Part shown: one piece after another, positions 46,915-59,322 of the stretch | How positions within the stretch are numbered: position 1 is the first letter of the stretch | How the letters are laid out: every line of letters begins with the position of its first letter | Assembly: GCA_007922305.1 (NCBI GenBank) | Contig: ML677385.1 | Coordinates: 1,233,661 to 1,297,660 of the forward strand | Source: Dermatemys mawii | Taxonomy: Eukaryota; Chordata; Testudines; Dermatemydidae | DNA: 64,000 nt | Direction of reading: 5' to 3' | Position numbers and translations under genes: made by a program | The notes under the pieces: model-generated | Seen by the model: the letters and a program-made list of their open reading frames with translations, nothing else | What the model was told of the DNA's origin: nothing | Databases searched by the model: none

Positions 46915-49040
46915 GAACAGTGAGATTTGAATTTAAAACCTAATTGCTAGAAAGTAAGTTGAAGTAGCCAAGCATATTTGCTTTCAGAACAGATGGTTAT
47001 AGCACTGTCATTCAGTGACATCAGTATGTTTCTACCACCTGTGTCAGGTCACTTTTCAAAACCGCAGGTTGGAGAGAAATACTGGTCTGTGTTACTGTAC
47101 AGTATTTTGCACTTGCCTATCTGCAGTAATGAAAGAGGAAGGGACTTGTTCTCTTATTTGCGTGCCTCAGCTTTTCATAAGCAAAAAGAACACAGCAATC
47201 TTCAAAAATTCAGCCTCCAGACATACTGTATATAAGAGTTGGTGAATCTACCACGGTCTCCATGCTAATATGCATTATCATGTAATTCAAGTGATGAAAG
47301 CTTGCACTTTTAAATCCACTGATCCAAAGCGGAGTCCCTACAGATGACCCAAACAGGGGTTTCGTTCAGCACAAGTATGCTCTGTCTAACCGCTGTAACA
47401 TATGCTGATCCCAGGAACAGAACCAAGGATTCCCGATACCCAGTATTCCATTTCTAGTAACTCTGAGGTTCTACTGTATGTTAAAGTCAAGCAAATAGGG
47501 ACCGATAATGGGGCAGGAAGAAACAAGATCTTGTTCTCCAGAAAATAGACAATAGGGTGGAGAAAGTAACCTGCCCAAACAAGTTTGGTATAGATTTGAG
47601 AAGCTAACCAAGGGGTAAGATAACATAGTTTGCATTTCATTACATTTATTATGGGGAGGCAATACTTAAAAAAAAAAAAAAAAAAAACACAAAAAACAAA
47701 AAACAAAACAAAAAAAACCCACAAAAACCAAACACCACAATAAAACCGCCACTTATAAAAATTGATCTACATCAGCACTTGAACAAAAACTCTTCCTTGG
47801 GACACTTTGGGTTTATAGTTAGTCTCTGAAGACAATATTTCTTGCAGAATGGATACATATCAATTACCAAAAAAAAGTAAATTATATTTTTTAAAAAAAA
47901 AACAAAAAACCAAACCTGCTTAAAAGTAAAGCTAAATGTAACACTACTTATGTTAAGGCCAAAAATTATAAGTCTCTTAACACATTTAAACAAACAAATC
48001 TGAATCCACGAGCCTCTATCAAAAACTCTGAATTAAAGGCTGCTTTCCTACATAAAGAAAAAATTAGAGGGACACAACTTTTGAGGTCAAGCTTTACAAA
48101 TATGGCAAAGCTTAGGAGACTTCGGCAAGTAGGAATCTGTGCTCCAGTCACTTTCACTTAGGCACATGTGAAAATTTTCCCCAGGCTGATGTGAAATAAT
48201 CAGTTTAATTCATTGATTATAGTTAATCCCTCTGTTTAAATCAAATAGTTATAAAATGTGACATGTTTTGATGAGAAATAGATATTCAACACATTTAAGG
48301 GTTCTTTAAATAAAAATAAATTGCATATGCAATTGTCAAACTGCATTAGGATGGTAAAGTCATGAGCAAAAATTTAATTATCTAGTAAATAAATCATTTG
48401 CTATGTTCTAACATACTTAAAAATGTATAATAAAAATTGGACAGGCTATTACGCTATATTATAATTTCTTACATGAATGTATATTGATATAGTGTTCCCT
48501 CTTAGGGAATACAGATTACAAAATCTAGCATAAAAGGCTCTATTTAGTTATAACCCTTAAAACAGGTTGATTTACATCAACCAATGAAAATGCATCTTTC
48601 TTTAGAAAATAACTGAAGTGGAAAAGATTTTTAAAATCTGATTTTTTTTAAAAAAAAATTTTAATATCAATCCACCCTGGTTTCTTGACAATTGCCTTCC
48701 ATGAACTACCAATTGCAAAGCCAAGGATCTGTTTAGAGTACACTGGACCACATGCTTCTCTAGAACTGTATGCAAACTCCCGGGTCACAGATTTAGGGCA
48801 GCCTTACAGGTTACACTTTCAGGATACAAAGGGGAAGTTGGACTTCTTTATATAAGGTCATACTTGAAATGTGAGAGCTCAGAACCTGTTAGGGACCAGC
48901 ACATTGATATACTGTAGAAATTGTGGTCAGTCAGTCAAGACACCTCAGTTTGGGATATGCACACAGAGGGAGCAAAGAATCCTGTTTCTATTATGTATAT
49001 CCAAAATACGAAGCTCATGAACAAAGTAGCATTGGCTTAC
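46915..49040. other. RIPK4 intron 4 sequence, with A-rich tract
   Basis: Intronic, with no gene. An A-rich low-complexity tract lies at 47668-47735 on the plus strand, and a poly-A/T patch at about 48643-48660. No repeat family was named in the remainder. Confidence 0.5.
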
Positions 49041-49090
49041 CTGCAAATGGCTTTTTCTGGGTGAGGACTCCCCAAATCACTATAGAAAAA
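49041..49090 (-). CDS. RIPK4: RIPK4 50-base micro-exon in the kinase domain
   Basis: Acceptor CTATTTACAG precedes the exon and donor GTAAGCC follows it. With one base completing Ser from the previous exon and one base starting Glu of the next, it reads FSIVIWGVLTQKKPFA, the kinase alpha-F helix region conserved in RIPK4. At 50 bases it is too short to be seen as an open frame and was found by the required splice phase. Confidence 0.95.
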
Positions 49091-50277
49091 CTGTAAATAG
49101 ATATGTCTGTTAGTCTCAGGGAAGAAAAATTAGAAGAAGTTCACCTCATAAAAATAGTTCATTTTCATTAGTGTCAATCCAGTGCTTTTGAATCTTTGAG
49201 CTGTGCCTCAGCTAGTGTACAGATGACCCCTATAGGATTATTGTGTATTTATAGGCTGGGCCAAGAACCATGCCTGACTGGCAGTTAAAATGAAATTATG
49301 GCTCTTCTGGAGAGGATTAACAGTGTCCAGGCATTAGTGAGTGACCAGAGAGTCAGAGTCATGGTTATATTTGCTACTAGTTTACACCAAGTCACCATGT
49401 GTACCAAAACCAAGGAAACCCGAAAGCAACTTTTTAGAAATTCCCAGCTGCAAAGTAAACTCAAAGATTCAAACTGAAGTCAGCCCAGTTTGTCTTCCAT
49501 TCACTTAGAACAGAATATTCACTGCCAAAACACTGATAGCAAACTGGAGATGATTTCACCCCTTGTGTACTCTGTCCCCACTGAAGTCAGTCGTGAAACT
49601 CACTCACTTTAATAGGGTCAGGAATCGAAAGGTATAATTACACTGATAAGACACCCTGCCACAGCAAGTCTCAGACAGACTGGAGCTCAAGCCTCGGCAC
49701 TAAAAATAGCAGTGGGGACATTACTGCTGAAACTGGAGTTTGGGCTCTAAAACCCAGCAATGTGGGGTACATCTATGCTGCATGTAGAAATGCACACCAA
49801 GCTAGTCATTAATAAATCAGCTTAAGATTTACAGAGTTTTAAAATAGTTTCCACAATACTGAAGTCATAGGATCGAGCCATCAGCTTATGATATAATTAT
49901 AAAAACTTTAGGATAATCTTAGATTATCAGTGTGTGTAATACCGCATTGTACAATTTAACAGTACTTTGCTTGAGAAAGGATTAAACAAAATAAAATAAG
50001 ACCAAAAACAAACAAAATTAGTCACCAAGGCCTCAATACTGCAAAGACTTCAGTGGGTCTACTCTTCCTCTTCAAGTGAAGCATATCATTTTTTGCAGGA
50101 TCATGGCCTAATCTGGGATTTTCATTTATTTTTTTAAATTGTGCTTGGTCTGATATTTGAGAGAGAAACTTCCAGAACTTGAGAAACAAGGCTCATTTTT
50201 ACAATTATAATGTTGCATCATTTAAGCAAGGGGTTTTGATAGCTCTACTGATACCTACTGAGAAGGCATGCACTGAC

Positions 50278-50426
50278 CTGTACACATCATGTTTAGTGTC
50301 AAAGTATCTGTTCTTCTCTTTTATACGTTCTGGAGGCAGATATGCAATAGTACCACATAGACCATCTATGCTGAGATCATGGGAATGTGAAAGTCCATTG
50401 CACTTTGCTAATCCAAAATCAGAAAT
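50278..50426 (-). CDS. RIPK4: RIPK4 exon: DFG and activation segment
   Basis: 149 bases from acceptor CTCTTGCAG to donor GTCAGT. It begins [19 protein letters not shown] with the magnesium-binding DFG aspartate, continues through the activation loop [14 protein letters not shown] (PPE in place of the usual APE) and ends DTKHDVY plus two bases of Ser. All activation-segment landmarks are intact. Confidence 0.97.
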
Positions 50427-51304
50427 CTGCAAGAGTAGGAAAGAAAAAAAAAAATTACCCATAAAATCAACAATTACAAGTCAGATGATTTCACCTAAAC
50501 TTTTCTTTAATGAGTTCTATCCCTATATTACAGTCAATTGTCATGTGGAAATATCAAGCTAATAAATTCTGAAAAAATACTAAGATACAGTAGGCTTGCT
50601 TTTTTATTGGTTCAACAAGAAATAATTGAAAAAGTTTCTATGAAGAATAAATTATATTAGTCCATAAACTAAAGAGAAACTTTTCTTTTTCCAGTTAGCT
50701 CATTACAAACATTTACACTTATATTACCTCAGTAGGGCTACTTCACATGATTAGCCAGATTTTCATAGTCAATGTAGTCCACAAATTAATACAACTATCA
50801 TTTTTTCCCTTCCAGACAACATCGAGCTAGAAAGGCTTCTGATCATGTACATTTCAGATAAACTTTGTAGCTTACTCAAACCCCGGGTGGGGGGCAGAAA
50901 AATCACAACAGCTATTTAGAGAATGGTTCAGGATCATATACGTTTAGTGATTACGTCTATATAGACTAATAAGTGACATGCACAGAAGACGAAGACACAA
51001 TGTAAAAAAAGAAGAAGAAGTAGGAACTTTTCTGGCAAGCAACACATATAGAAAGTTGTACTGGAGCAGTGAAGCCAGCTGAAGAGAACAGAACAAGTGA
51101 CAGCAAGTTCTTTTTAAAAGGAAACAGCTTCAATTTAATCTGAAGGATCAAACAAATATGCATTAAATTTGTCCCCCAAGGTACATCATAGTCATAAATC
51201 AAACAACTAGATAAAGAACTCTCTCGTGTTACTACTTGATATTTTCCCAGCTATTTTAGGGTAGACCTTAGAAAAATAAGTGAGAATTTTAAAAGAGATT
51301 AAAT

Positions 51305-51372
51305 AAAACAAAGAATGCTTGTAGCACCTTAGACTAACCAGTTTATTTCAGCATAAGCTTTTGTTGGTTTAA
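51305..51372 (-). repeat. Penelope-like terminal fragment
   Basis: On the minus strand CAAAAGCTTATGCTGAAAT, GTTAGTCTAAGGTGCTACAA match the arm family at 46355 and 59108 (AAAGC..TATGCTC, TTAGTCTTTAAGGTGCCAC). Single diverged piece in RIPK4 intron 2. Confidence 0.65.
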
Positions 51373-54300
51373 GTGATTTATGAGCACAAGTCCCATTGAT
51401 TTTCAAAGGAAAATGTGCTCCTAAGTAATTTTTACACTCTGGGGAAAAAACAAAACAAACCAAACACACCTCACCCAGTGTATACAACAGGGTTCAAATG
51501 TCCCCTTTTGTGTAACAATGCACAGATCTCCCAGTAACATCTTTTTGCTCTCTATAGCCTCTCCCTTGAGAAAATTCTATATGTTTATATCACCTATTGA
51601 TTTGGGGCAATATTAAAAATTTTAATAAGTTTGTGGGAGATTCTGACATACTTTGGGGATTCCTTCTGCCGCCCCAATCCCTACACATTATAACCAGTTT
51701 TATGGTGTTAGAACTCAGACTTCAGTCTCAAAGAAGATTTGATCTCCCTGTTCATTTTCAACAAATTTCAAAACATTTCCTTACCATAAGGGTTAAGAAA
51801 AACCTCCCCTCTGGGAGCAAGGAATCAGACAGACAGACAGTCTTACTCCAGAATTATCTGGAAGGGTAATTTTGATTATTCATAATGGTATAATAATGGG
51901 CAAGTGAGACCCACTTAGAGATCCAATGCAAAAGTGGACTCGAGCTTGGTACCTAGAAAGATGCAAAGCAAAGAATAGGGGAGAGAGAGACCCAGACAGG
52001 CATATGCTCAAAATAATGTTGAGTTTCAGAAGCGTGGAGAACCTGCAGCTCCTATGAACTTCAGCAGGAGTTCTGGGTGCTCAATGCTTCTGAAAAACAC
52101 AGCCCTAAAATGTCTGTATAAATTAGTGATCTGACTATGCAGGTCTGAACAGATCTGACTTGGAAGAGTCTCGGTACCTGTGTTATATGATTAACAGTGC
52201 AAGGTAATGGATTGTGCACTTCCCATGAGATTTACAGCCCATGTGAGTGTTTGCTAGTAATGAAAGCAATGTACCACCCTAACAAACAAACAATGTAAGG
52301 CTCTAGTGTTCAGTTGAAGTGAAAGTGAAATATAAAAACCAGCACACATGCAAAAGTTCAAGTTCAGAATAGTTCCACGCTCACCTTTTCTTTAGAGCAC
52401 CAAAACAGCAATTCCCAGAACTTTAAAGGTCTTAGAACCAACAAAAGTAAGGACACACTGGAACTGTACAGTGCATCTCTGTGGGGTCTGTTGGGTTTGT
52501 GTGTTGTAAACACACTAGCATAAATGCACAAAAGGACAGTCTCAAATGTGTATTTCATATTTTTATATATTAAATAAAAATAAATGGAATTCCAACAGCA
52601 AAATTTCCTGTGCTAACACACTGCAAAGAGCACTGAAAATTAAAGTACTGTACCTGAGGCTGCAACACTTAAGTCAAACAGGCATTTTTTAAGAGGGAAC
52701 TTTGTGGGATTAAATTAGGTCCTTTGAAGTAAGTTTTCAACAGTGTGTGTGGTATTTAGTCACACAGCTCTTATTAACACCGGTAAGCAGCATGCTGCAG
52801 GTGGAAAAATGTAGGTTTTCCCCTTTAATTAGCTTGTTAGAGTTGTCCCCCAAACACACCTATTAAGTTATGCAAAATGGCACAATGTTAAATATAGTGA
52901 TTCAGAGTTTGGCATGTGTGTGTGTTCTTGGAATAGAGATCTCTTCTAACTAGCAAATACACACAACTCCCAAAAGGCATTTGTGGGTGACATCATTGTT
53001 AGAGGAAACCATAACCTTATTCCTTAGAATAGTAATTTACTTTCAGATGGAGCCTTTCATTTAAATGTGATTCATGAGTTTACATAATACAAGCACAATT
53101 AAAAATTGCTGCCACTTCTGGGATGGAGGACAGTGTTCTATACAGCATGTGTACTGAGGTGAGGAGAGATTGAGAAACATTTTCCTGCTCCCACAGGATC
53201 TTTTGTATTCAGAGCCTCTTCCTTCGAATTTCATACTGACAACAAGGAGGAAAAAGAGTAGCTAATGTATTTATACGTGTTTCTGTACATATATCAGAAT
53301 AGCATTTGGTACTGAACTTGAGGACATCAAATCATTTCTCCCCCGTGGGCTTCGGTTTGTTCACAGAGCTTTGACGCAGCATTTTTGGCTTGTTCGGTTT
53401 ATACACACATTTCTATTCCGATCAGTATAATGTGTTCAGAATTCTGGTCCAACCAAACATGATTTCAAAATCTACCTTTAATAGTCATTCTGGAGAAACT
53501 GATTCTCAAAGAGACACAGTGCATTGGCATATCAGGTATTACCCATAGTTTCAGATCATTATCCATAATGTCCTCTAAGAAGTCAGCTGTTTCATAACAA
53601 TACTCGGGTCTGAATTCTGGGAATTAAACAGTGAATTTAAATTGTGCTTTTGCACACAATTTTCCATAAGTTATACAAGCCAGAACTGTGGAAGGCACTT
53701 GATTCTTTTAGCCTTTATTCTCATGTGTGTTATTTTTCTGTGAATAAAATCAAAAGCGTTTAGTCATCAGCTGGGGTTCATTGCATCACACTCAGTGTGA
53801 GAGTTCAGAAACAGGTTAGGTAATACAAAACAAGATTAAATATTAATCTCTGCTAGCATGCCTGGTGTTTATTTCACTGTCAGATATGAACACACACCCT
53901 GGAGAGAGCTACAGAGATGCTATGTTTATCCAAAAGTCAAAGAAACAGACAGGTATTTAAGCTTGCACTGAATGAGTGCAGCGATCTGCGTGTTTTAGCC
54001 TCAAAAAATTGAACTTTAGTTTTTATCATTTCTTGACAAACTATCACATATGATGGAGTCAAAGCAAAGTAAATTGCTATCTTAACTAATAAATGCAAGC
54101 TGTATGGATATATTGTAACTTCTGCTTTTGTCTCCATTTCCCTGAACTGTCCCCAATTTAACAAATTTCTTAATTGTATGAATCTGACCAATTTAAATAG
54201 AATCCCAGTTTCTGAAAGGGCATCCTTTAAATACCCTGAAGTGTTAAAATTATACATACACATGCTCTCAGAGTTTTTCTGTTCCTCAGTAAATATTAAT

Positions 54301-54569
54301 GATCTTTTCAACAAAGGAGAAGCCAACAAAGAGGAAAACAAACCCACCCACAAACTATTCAGAAAGTAAACTGCAGAACAGAAAAAGCCAGTCTAACTTT
54401 TCAGTTTAGCAATTTTGGGCATTACTTGTTACTACAGTAGGTAAGTATGACATTGTCAAACAGAAATACATCTTTCAACTTGACTCTTCCCCTTTAAAGT
54501 TCACTTTCACTTCTTTAATAGAACAAACTTAGCAAATGATAGGAAAGTGGTAAATGCAGTAACATTGAA
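51373..54569. other. RIPK4 intron 2, no feature recognised
   Basis: Intronic AT-rich DNA without a recognisable gene or repeat family. Open frames such as 54353-53937 on the minus strand lack domains. Confidence 0.45.
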
Positions 54570-55615
54570 ATTTTAGTAAAGCCTTTGATACAATGTATCA
54601 CAAAGTCTGATTCCTAACATTTGTTTAGATAGGAACACTAATGATACAAAGGAAGTGTACAGGGAAAGGGAAGGGGCTGAAGGTGGGGTCTAGCTAAATA
54701 ACTGTCCTTAGATCTGGTCTTATTAGACATCTGGAAGGAGGCGTGAAGAGTAGACCGAAAGAATCCTGTGTGATGTGTTGAGAGAAGCTATAAATACCAC
54801 TCAGGGTAGAAACACACAGAAGAATCTAGAGGATCAGAAACTGAAGCAGAAAGTAGCAAAATGAAGTTAGCCTGGAGGTGGAAAAAAAACCCCAAAACCA
54901 ACCACCAGACTAGTACATTCAGGGAAAGTGATCTGACACGGACATTTAATGGGAGAAGAAACCTGGAAAGCAATAATGTTTAAAAAGATCTAGGAGCACT
55001 AGCTGCCAGAAAAGTTAAGAGTACGTACTGCAGCACAAACAGGCCAATGCACTTTAGGGATGAACATGGAGACATCAGATCAAATCAAGGAATTAATACT
55101 CTATTGGCTCTTTATGGCAGCATCTGAGATATTGCATTTGTTCCTGGACACCCAGTTACTAGACAGATAGTGGTAAATCACAGGGAATGAAGAGAAGAGA
55201 GCTATTTAAATCCATTCAAATCATAAGGTTATCAAGAAAGATAGCCAGAGCCAATTATGTCTAGCTTGGCTAAGTGAGAAGTGGAGACAAAGAGCCTAGT
55301 CTATATTTGGAGGGAAAAAAACACTAAGCAGAGAGAGGAATTATTTAGATTGGTACAAGTGGGAACAACAAGGAGTAATGAGTTAGAATTAAGAAAGTGA
55401 AAATACAGGCTGAATATTAGGAAAAGATTCTTGATAGTGAAGGTTATTAATATGTGGAATCATCTTCCCAATGAAAGTATTGGAAAGACCCATTGCTTGG
55501 AACTGAAGGTGGCACTAGAAAAAGTAGTATAGGAACACAGTCCTGGCATGAGCAGGGAACTGGAGTAAATGATCTACCAGGTCTTTTCCATCTCTGATTT
55601 CTAGGATACTAGTAA
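54570..55615 (+). pseudogene. Degraded CR1/L3 LINE, plus strand
   Basis: It begins with a reverse-transcriptase motif A remnant (SKAFDTMYH, about 54578-54605). It passes through a heavily decayed middle and ends in the CR1 3' region: GCTGAATATTAGGAAAAG, TATGTGGAATCATCTTCCC, GTAAATGATCTACCAGGTC and the tail ATTTCTAGGATACTAG. It lies antisense to RIPK4 in intron 2. No long open frame survives. Confidence 0.75.
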
Positions 55616-56061
55616 AATAGCTGCATGAACTAAAAAAGCTTAGCAAAGCCTTAGAGTAAATATATAATTTAACGAGGGCAAGAAAAGATTTCAGGGTGAT
55701 CTCTTTGAAATAGATTTCTTATATTCATTTGTTTCCAGCTCTGGTTCATATCACTCTAATTTTATTATTGAGAACTAATTAAAACAATACACATTGTGCA
55801 ACACCCCAGAAACAACTTTATGGTAGAAAGGCATCCACTTGAAGACTAATGCAATAGGGCTGCACAGAAGTTAATATCATCCCCATATGGAATTTTTAAA
55901 ACAAATATTGTGCTTGTAAAAAAAAGAGATGGATGTATGTGTTTATTTTAAAATGTGAAAGGACATACAGGAGCATTTCCTCTTTACTGCATTTGGGAGC
56001 TGTTGTGTTTGTTTCCTGGCTTAAGGACACATACTTTGTAAAGAACCTTTCCCCTTAGAAC

Positions 56062-56268
56062 ACCAGTCGTCAAAGTGGGGTGCATGCACCACAGGGGGCA
56101 TGTGAGACCCCCGTGCTGCCACAGGATTGGCCCTGGGGAGACTGCCGAAAATGGAAGTGGTCTATTTTTGTCCCACCAAAATGACACTGAAAGCAAATGG
56201 TTTCTATTCGGCAGCATTTCAGCAGACATACCCTGGGGCCGCAGCGGCAACGCTTTGAGGAACGCTGC
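56062..56268. repeat. Short hAT-type element
   Basis: The left end CCAGTCGTCAAAGTGGGG and the right end CAACGCTTTGAGGAACGCTG are imperfect inverted repeats. The flanks CTTAGAAC (56054-56061) and CCTAGAAC (56269-56276) match at 7 of 8 bases. Non-coding. Confidence 0.7.
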
Positions 56269-56862
56269 CCTAGAACACAAATCCACTCCTTTTTTTCAGC
56301 CTGCAACTGTATGTTCACTCATTTTGGGAACCATCACCTGCTAATTATGCTGCCATTTTAAAAGGAAAAGAGCCTGAATCACAGGTTCCATTAGCCTATC
56401 AGGAAGAAAAATGCATATTAAGTCAGGCTGCAGGGTGTGTAGCTGTCTACACTTACAGTGTTACAATGCTATAGCACCTGCACATTGTTGTATTTTGACC
56501 ACTTGCAGATGTAGAGCACTGGGTGTTAAAATGGTGATCAGAGAGCACAGTAGGGAAAGCGCTGCAGTGTGTTCACACTGACAGCTGCAAGCACACTGGT
56601 GTGGCCACATTTGCTGCACTTGTGGCAGCACTGGGAGCAGTGCGTTATAGCCAGCTATCCCACCAGGCACCTCTTCCCATTCTAGTGCTGTGGCTTGTGG
56701 GAAGGAGGGATGAGGTGCATGGCATTCTGGATCCTGTCCCAATGTCCTGTGATGCATCGCTTTGCTTCCTAGTAATCCCTGTGCTTCTGTCCACATTGGG
56801 CACCATCTTTCAATTTTTTTTGTACTGCACGGTCTCTCTTCCCTTTCAGCCTGTGGGAATGG

Positions 56863-57683
56863 AGCCCGAACTGCTGAGGAGTCTCGTCAGCATGTCACAA
56901 ATGGCAGTAGAGTTAATTCTTAAGATCCAAACTGACAGTGAGGAGTATGTCAGCTTCTAAAGACACCAAAGATTGAGATCTGCCCTCCTGGTGGAGAAGC
57001 AGGAGGCTATTGCACTCTGGAAGCTAGCAACTCCAGACAGCTACTGATTGGTCGCTAACCAGTTTGGAGTGGGAAAGTTGACTGTTGGAATCGTGTTGCT
57101 GTAAGTTGCAGGCCCACTAATCGCATCCTGCTCAGAACCACCATGATTCTGGTAATGTGCATGACATTGTGGCTGGCTTTGCACAAATCGGGGCGGGGCA
57201 AAAGATAAGACACATTCCAATTCTGGCACCAGCCCACCAAGCATCCAAGTTCATTAATCAGAAGGGGTATGTCTGTATGGTTCCCCAGGGGCTTGTGGAT
57301 CACTGTGGGTGTTTCACAGACATTAATGCAGGCTAACCCAGAAAGGTGCATGCCACACGCATCTTTCGGAACACCGGCCTGCTCAGGAAGCTGCAAGCTA
57401 GGACTTCCTTCCCAGACCAGAAGATCATCATAGGGGAAGTTAAAATGCCCATTGTGATCCTTGGAGGCTCCACTTAACCTTTAATGCTGTGGCTCATGAA
57501 ACCCTGCACAAGGAGCCTTGACAGCAGCAAGGAGTGGTTCAACAACAGGCTGAATAAGTGCAGAAGGACTGTGGAGTGTGCTTTTGGTCATTTAAAGGGC
57601 TGCTGGCACTGCCTGGCCAATGACAACAACATCCCTGTGTGCTATACCCACCACAACATTTGTGAAGAGAAGTGTAAATAATT
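56863..57683 (+). pseudogene. PIF/Harbinger transposase (HARBI1-like), broken
   Basis: Successive plus-strand frames reproduce the Harbinger DDE nuclease order: KLATPDSY near 57027, HIPILAPAHQ near 57210, GLVDHCGCFTDINAG near 57290-57335, FRNTGL near 57368, and FNNRLNKCRRTVECAFGHLK with the terminal CxxHHNICEEK at 57535-57675. The catalytic Glu of TVECAFG is present. The first Asp, normally in a DGTHIPIL context, is replaced (QKIRHIPIL), and several frameshifts and stops interrupt the gene, so it is inactive. It is a decayed copy of the autonomous-type gene, not a domesticated HARBI1. Confidence 0.85.
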
Positions 57684-58501
57684 CACTGAGACATGGAACT
57701 TGGAGGGTCAACATCTGGAGGCTGAATTTGCACAGGCAGAGAGGAAGGCTATTACAGGGGCCCAGCGTGGGGCTGCCTCAAGGGAGCAATTTGAGGCTGA
57801 AAGCCACCGGTAATGGTTGGTGCCCTGCACAGGAGTGAAGTGTGGTGGTTCCAATGTTACGAATCTGTTTGCTATACTGACTTGCAGTGCCTGTTGCTTT
57901 CTTGGGCTAAGGTATCTTCCATTTAATGCAATAATAAAGAATGTTTTCAAAGCCAAAAAATTCACTTCTTTAAAAGAAAATTTGTTTATTGGAAAGAAAC
58001 AATTGCTTGGGAAACAGAAAGGGCCAGGAGGTGGGGTGGAGAATGGTTCAATCATAGATTTGCTTATGTCCTGTTATCACACTCAGCCTTCCTGTCTGGA
58101 GTGCTGTACTTCAGGATGGCTACAAAAGCATGTTTATGGGGGTTGAGTGCAGTGGATAAAGGTCACAAGTTTTTGTGGGTTGGTGGTGAAGCTATGGGTG
58201 TAGGAGGCAGCTGGGGGTGGTAAGAACCTGGATGTTGGGGAAAGTGGGTTGGAGGTGACATGGGGGCACAAGGGAAAGTTTTGGGACAAGGGCAGTGGGG
58301 AAGGGCAGGCATGGTAGTGCTCCCTCTGCATGGCTATGAGTGCCCGTATAGAGTCCGTTTGGCACGCTAATGCTTAGCAGCTGCTCTGTGCTTTGGTGCC
58401 AGTGAGCCCACACCAAACAACTACCTTCCCAAAATAAAAGCTGCTTACTGGACACCTCCTCTGGTGTTTGTCCTTCCCCAAGCACCGGCTGCTGCAACTG
58501 G

Positions 58502-58993
58502 TCACCTTCCCTCCTGGCTTGAGAACAGCTCCTGGCTGCATGCATCTAGGGATGCTGGGGTGTCTCCCTCCTCCTCAGCACCCTGGCTCCTGCTTTCCTC
58601 ACCCTTCTGCCTTGTTGAACTGGGCTCTGAAGTGTACACGGTTGTTGTTGGAATGGAGGTGGGGTTGTCCCCAAGTATTGCATCCAGCTCTTTGTAGAGA
58701 TGGCAGATCCCGGTGGCAGGACCAGAGTGGCTGTTTGCCTCACAGGCTTTGTGGTAGGCATTCCGCAGTTCCCTCACTTTAACCCTGCACTGCACTGTGT
58801 CCCAGTCATGGCCCTTGTCTGTCATGGCCCTTGATATCTGCCCAAAGGTATCGTAATTCCTATAGCTGGAGCGCAGCTGCGACTGGACAGCTTCCTCACC
58901 GCAAACACTGATGAGTCCAGCACCTTGCCATTGCTCCATACTGGTGCATGGAGGCATGGCCACCTGGAAAGATTTGCTGAGAGCACTCCACAC
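58502..58993 (-). CDS. Harbinger accessory protein with Myb/SANT-like domain (probably decayed)
   Basis: A 163-residue open frame carries a trihelix-type Myb/SANT domain at roughly residues 22-110: LISVCGEEAVQSQLRSSYRN, YDTFGQISRAM, CRVKVRELRNAYHKA, CHLYKELDAILG. In Harbinger transposons this partner protein binds the transposase and the element's DNA. Residue VCGEE replaces the usual W-containing helix-1 motif (VWGEE). Beyond the stop at 58502 related sequence continues in other frames (about 58500-58190), so the C-terminus has been lost by mutation. The start codon is uncertain. Confidence 0.7.
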   Translation of the reverse strand: MWSALSKSFQVAMPPCTSMEQWQGAGLISVCGEEAVQSQLRSSYRNYDTFGQISRAMTDKGHDWDTVQCRVKVRELRNAYHKACEANSHSGPATGICHLYKELDAILGDNPTSIPTTTVYTSEPSSTRQKGEESRSQGAEEEGDTPASLDACSQELFSSQEGR

Positions 58994-59107
58994 CTGGCTG
59001 AGCCAACAGGAAGGGGATTTTCAAAATTCCCAGAAAATTTAAAGAGCTGGTTTGATAATTACTGCCCTGCCCTCAGGTGACCAGAGTTCAAAGATATGAC
59101 CAGAGTG

Positions 59108-59322
59108 CAGAAGTGACAGAGTCCTGTGGCACCTTAAAGACTAAAGTATTAGAGCATAATCTTTCGTGGGCTAACACTCACTTCGTTGGATGCAAGTTGC
59201 ATCGGACGAAGTGAGTATTAGCCCACAAAAGCGTATGCTCTAATACTTCAGTTAGTCTTTAAGGTGCCACAGGACTCTGTCACTTCTGCAATTCCAGACT
59301 AACATGGCTACCCCTTTGATTC
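59108..59322. mobile_element. Penelope-like inverted insertion, complete
   Basis: It consists of an 88-base left arm (59108-59195), one central base (59196), a 92-base right arm (59197-59288) and a 34-base extension (59289-59322). The arms are inverse copies differing by six substitutions and one 4-base indel. Flanking 12-mers ATGACCAGAGTG at 59096-59107 and 59323-59334 are identical target duplications. A pair of inverted pseudo-LTRs with a one-sided extension of about 34 bases is the described layout of Penelope retroelements. No reverse transcriptase is present, so it is a minimal terminal-arm copy, inserted in the Harbinger leader. Confidence 0.88.

Noticed and set aside
53937..54369. Facing open frames in RIPK4 intron 2
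   Set aside because: Ordinary AT-rich intron sequence; neither frame has a domain or start context, and they overlap each other.
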